Shown here: one piece after another, positions 61,571 to 64,000 of the stretch
Position numbering within the stretch: position 1 is the first letter of the stretch
Layout of the letters: the number at the start of each line of letters is the position of its first letter
Assembly: GCA_964443225.1 (NCBI GenBank)
Contig: CAYUCC010000001.1
Location: 88,920-152,919 of the forward strand
DNA: 64,000 bases
Reading direction: 5' to 3'
From: SSC4 sp964443225
GTDB lineage: Bacteria; Chloroflexota; Anaerolineae; SSC4; Amarolineaceae
Position numbers and translations under genes: made by a program
The notes under the pieces: model-generated
The model's input: the letters and a program-made list of their open reading frames with translations, nothing else
Told to the model about the DNA's origin: nothing
Database searches by the model: none

Positions 61571-62749
61571 CTACTCGAAGAACACTTCACCGGTGAACAT
61601 GCCCATCGAGCAGGTGTAACGCAGCACGGTGCCTGCTTCTTGGGCCGGCAGACTGATCGCCGTTGCGCCCGAATCGGGCAGCAGGCGTTCGATGCCCAAC
61701 GATGGAATGACAAAGGCCTGCGCGCAGGAGAACGTCTTGTTCGTCACCAGGTTGAGCGTGACCGGCTCGCCGCTGCGGGCGCGGCTGATGTTGGGTGTAT
61801 AGCCGTCGTTGTCGGCGCGGATCGTGACGGTGTTGCTGGCATCGGCCTGCCCGCTGACCGACACCGGCGGCGCCGCACCCTGGCGGGTGATGTCGACCGC
61901 GGCGGCTGGGTCGAAGGGCAGGGCCGGGTTGGTTTCGACAACGGGTGTCGGCGCAGGGCGCAGCGCATCGACCAGCCGGCTGGGTGACAGGGGCGAATCG
62001 AGCAGGTTGAGGCCGGTCGTGATCGAAAACAGGCCCAAAACAAGCACCACCACGGCGACGACTTTGACGAAACGGGCTTCGAGCAGGCTGCCCAGGCGGG
62101 TTGCCGTGTAGGCCAGGGCGAAAAACACCGGCGTCGTGCCCAGGGTAAAGGCGAACATGATCAGGGCGCCGGTGAGGGGGTCACCGCTGCCAATGGCGAG
62201 TGCCATCATGGCCTGGGTGACGCCGCAGGGAATCAGGACGGTCAGCACGCCCAGGAACAGGGGCGTGATGATGTCGTCGGAACCGGTTTTGGCCCGCCGG
62301 CGCAGGTAGCGTGTGACCGGCTTGGGGGGCTCGAAGATAAAATAACGAAAGATCGGGTGCACGTCGAGCATGCGCAGCGCGTTGCCAACCATAAAGACGC
62401 CGATGGCAATCTGCAGCGCCCCGCGCATGGCCGGTGTCAGCTGAATCAGCGAGCCGATCCAGCCCAGAAGAAAACCAAGCAGGGTATAAGCCACGAGTTT
62501 GGCGGCCAAAAACAGGGCGATCGGGCGCGCAATGTGTTGGGCGCGCACCGGTGGCGGGGGTGCCGCGGCGGCCTGGGCACGACGGGCCTTTTTGCTCCTG
62601 GGCGCCGGTGGGCGTGCCTGGAGCTGGGCTTTGACGTCGTCTTCGACCTGGTTGGCGATCGAGGACGCCAGCAGACCACCCTGGACGGCCATACAGCTCA
62701 AACCGCCAGTGGTTACGCCGGTGATGAAGACGACCAGAAGATCCGCCAT
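61571..62749 (-). CDS. SafE/TauE-like membrane protein fused to a cupredoxin-like domain
   Basis: A 392-residue protein; the ATG at 62749 (MADLLVVFITGV) is chosen over 62848. It has six membrane helices of the sulfite exporter TauE/SafE or cytochrome c biogenesis (DsbD-like) type, with TGGLSCMAVQGGLL in the first and VLIPCGVTQAMMALA in a central one, each containing a Cys placed as for metal transfer. A charged loop (about 65-95) separates the first two. After the last helix (near 265) comes an extracytoplasmic domain of 120 residues with VTLNLVTNKTFSCAQAF and RYTCSMGMFTGEVFF, a cupredoxin-like copper site (Cys, Met). It probably delivers or exports copper with the HMA chaperone encoded next. 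Confidence 0.8.
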   Translation of the reverse strand: MADLLVVFITGVTTGGLSCMAVQGGLLASSIANQVEDDVKAQLQARPPAPRSKKARRAQAAAAPPPPVRAQHIARPIALFLAAKLVAYTLLGFLLGWIGSLIQLTPAMRGALQIAIGVFMVGNALRMLDVHPIFRYFIFEPPKPVTRYLRRRAKTGSDDIITPLFLGVLTVLIPCGVTQAMMALAIGSGDPLTGALIMFAFTLGTTPVFFALAYTATRLGSLLEARFVKVVAVVVLVLGLFSITTGLNLLDSPLSPSRLVDALRPAPTPVVETNPALPFDPAAAVDITRQGAAPPVSVSGQADASNTVTIRADNDGYTPNISRARSGEPVTLNLVTNKTFSCAQAFVIPSLGIERLLPDSGATAISLPAQEAGTVLRYTCSMGMFTGEVFFE

Positions 62750-62870
62750 GGTACGATCAGCCCTTATGCAGCAAGAATCGAGGCCCGGCGCCGCGGCAGG
62801 CTTTTCGGCGTCGCCAGGATCGTAAGCATAGCGGGCATGGTACCGCAAAATGGGGATGGTGTCAAGACTT

Positions 62871-62900
62871 CATTTTGGATTTTAGATTTTGGATTTTGGA
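62871..62900. repeat. TTTTGGATTTTAGATTTTGG repeat (short copy)
   Basis: Four TTTTGGA/TTTTAGA units upstream of the PPOX gene. The long copy is at 63811-63904. Confidence 0.7.
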
Positions 62901-63008
62901 GGGGCGGGCGGCTTGGCATGCTGCGCTGCGTGTGTTACACTGCCATCTCCGCAAACCGTGCCAGGCCGGCTGCACCCAGTATAAACCAGAATAAAGGAGA
63001 AAACAACC

Positions 63009-63503
63009 ATGCGTGATCCCCAACCGATGCGTCCTACCTTTCCTCCTGGTTACGTCGAGAATGCGCAGACACTGCTGCCGTGGAATCACGTCGAGCAGCG
63101 GCTGACCGATGCCGTGAACTACTGGCTGTGTACGGTGCGGCCCAACAGCCGGCCGCATGCCGTGCCCAAGTGGGGAGTCTGGCTGGATGACAGGATCTAT
63201 TTCGACGGCAGTCCCGAAACGCGCCACGCGCGTAACCTGGTCGCCAATCCCCACGTGGTCATCCACCTGGAGAGCGGCAGCGACGTCGTTATCGTCGAAG
63301 GCACGGCGCGCGAGGCGGCGCGACCGTCGGCCGAGCTGGCGCAGCGGATTGCCCAGGCCTACACGGCCAAATACGCAGCCTTGGGTTACGCGCCCGAACC
63401 GACGACGTGGGATAACGGCGGCCTGTTCGAGGTCATGCCGCACACAGTGCTGGCGTGGACCAGTTTCACGGATGATCCGACGAAGTTTGTGGTGGTGGAG
63501 TAG
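63009..63503 (+). CDS. PPOX-class flavin/F420-dependent oxidoreductase
   Basis: A 164-residue split-beta-barrel flavoprotein of the pyridoxamine 5'-phosphate oxidase superfamily. Typical strands are NYWLCTVRPNSRPHAVPKWG and VWLDDRIYFDGSPETRHARN, then LVANPHVVIHLESGSDVVIV and EGTARE. GGAGAA precedes the ATG. Such proteins bind FMN, F420 or haem; which one cannot be told here. It appears to be transcribed alone. Confidence 0.88.
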   Translation: MRDPQPMRPTFPPGYVENAQTLLPWNHVEQRLTDAVNYWLCTVRPNSRPHAVPKWGVWLDDRIYFDGSPETRHARNLVANPHVVIHLESGSDVVIVEGTAREAARPSAELAQRIAQAYTAKYAALGYAPEPTTWDNGGLFEVMPHTVLAWTSFTDDPTKFVVVE

Positions 63504-63526
63504 GGAGTACGGAGTAGGGAGTAGGG
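63498..63526. repeat. GGAGTAGGGAGTACGG repeat
   Basis: Copy of the 61195 family overlapping the stop codon of the PPOX gene. Confidence 0.7.
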
Positions 63527-63611
63527 GTGTGCGTGGTCCAGCGCGTCATGATGGGTGGGAATGATTCGCAATGGGCTGTGTGGGTGCGTGTGAGAGGAGG
63601 ATGGATCGATC

Positions 63612-63818
63612 ATGTGCCGGAGTATTAAGACGCTGCGCCGGCGGGAGGCGCCGGCGACGGAGGAGGAGATTCGGGCGGCTGCACTTCAGTTCGTGCGTAA
63701 GGTGAGCGGGTACCGGGTACCCTCGCGGGCGAATCAGGCGGTGTTCGATCAGGCGGTGACGGACGTGACCGCGGCGACACGCGTACTGCTGGAGGGGTTG
63801 GGGGTGGCTCGATTTTAG
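63612..63818 (+). CDS. DUF2277 protein
   Basis: A 68-residue protein. The sequence MCRSIKTLRRREAPATEEEI, then AALQFVRKVSGYRVPSRANQ, and AVFDQAVTDVTAATRVLLEG matches DUF2277, a widespread small bacterial family of unknown function, often annotated as a zinc- or DNA-binding candidate without proof. GGAGGA lies upstream, spaced further than usual. It follows the PPOX gene on the same strand. Confidence 0.85.
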   Translation: MCRSIKTLRRREAPATEEEIRAAALQFVRKVSGYRVPSRANQAVFDQAVTDVTAATRVLLEGLGVARF

Positions 63819-63904
63819 ATTTTGGATTTTGGATTTTGGATTTTGGATTTGATTTTAGATTTTGGATTTGATTTTGGTTTGGATTTTGGATTTGATTTTG
63901 GATT
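63811..63904. repeat. TTTTGGATTTTAGA low-complexity array
   Basis: About twelve units of GATTTTGGATTTTGGATTTT with occasional TTTTAGA, starting inside the last codons of the DUF2277 gene. Confidence 0.8.
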
Positions 63905-63937
63905 GGGGGGGGTGGGGATTGGAGGTCAGCGTCTCAC

Positions 63938-63972
63938 CTACTCCCTACTCCCTACTCCCTACTCCGTACTCG
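63938..63972. repeat. TACTCCCTACTCCCTACTCCGT repeat (inverted copy)
   Basis: Complement of the GGAGTAGGGAGTACGG family found at 61195 and 63498. Confidence 0.75.
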
Positions 63973-64000
63973 ACTTTTGCACCTTACCAACTGAATATCC

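Overview
The window is GC-rich DNA, probably from a member of the Chloroflexota (Anaerolineae/Caldilineae type). That placement is inferred, because no rRNA or tRNA gene was seen. The clues are lipoprotein solute-binding proteins with a CGGTAPATTAP-like linker, very large beta-rich surface proteins, a SafE-type membrane domain fused to a copper-binding domain, and many short low-complexity intergenic repeat families. No CRISPR array, intact insertion sequence or prophage was found.

Layout. 1-4.4 kb (minus strand): a sugar ABC locus whose lipoprotein carries two nearly identical binding domains, followed by an ATPase gene fused in frame to a second, diverged set of binding domains and running off the left edge. 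4.7-7.5 kb: a DinG-type exonuclease-helicase. 7.8-12.9 kb: a caspase/alpha-beta-hydrolase fusion and a GPH-type sugar symporter. 13.2-14 kb: a PIN toxin-antitoxin pair. 14-16.4 kb: two polysaccharide-assembly genes. 16.7-25.9 kb: an alpha-glucoside/sucrose utilisation locus with a phosphoglucomutase-like HAD enzyme, a divergent LacI regulator, AglEFG-like transporter, amylosucrase-family enzyme and fructokinase. It could import and split sucrose and phosphorylate the fructose, but lacks its own transporter ATPase.

26-33.3 kb holds a cytochrome P450, a CrtC/AttH-like protein, and a run of aldehyde dehydrogenase, serine hydrolase and HExxH peptidase genes. 33.4-45.5 kb is a conflict/defence island: a type I restriction-modification system (hsdR, hsdM, hsdS) interrupted by a UPF0175/PIN pair, plus a DUF4143 ATPase, a Trypco2-domain protein, a PD-(D/E)xK-like protein, an HNH endonuclease, and decayed HEPN, MazF/PemK and HNH genes. 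The island shows repeated recombination.

45.8-58.3 kb is a cell-surface region: a glycoside-hydrolase-like protein and a partner sharing a proline-rich/helical tail, a membrane protein, and two secreted proteins of about 1500 residues. These two share modules, the same C-terminal membrane/RRKR signal, matching promoters and related leaders, so they look like a co-regulated pair. 58.8-64 kb holds housekeeping and stress genes: ferritin-like protein, inorganic pyrophosphatase, thermonuclease lipoprotein, a copper-handling pair, a PPOX flavoprotein and a DUF2277 protein, separated by low-complexity repeats.
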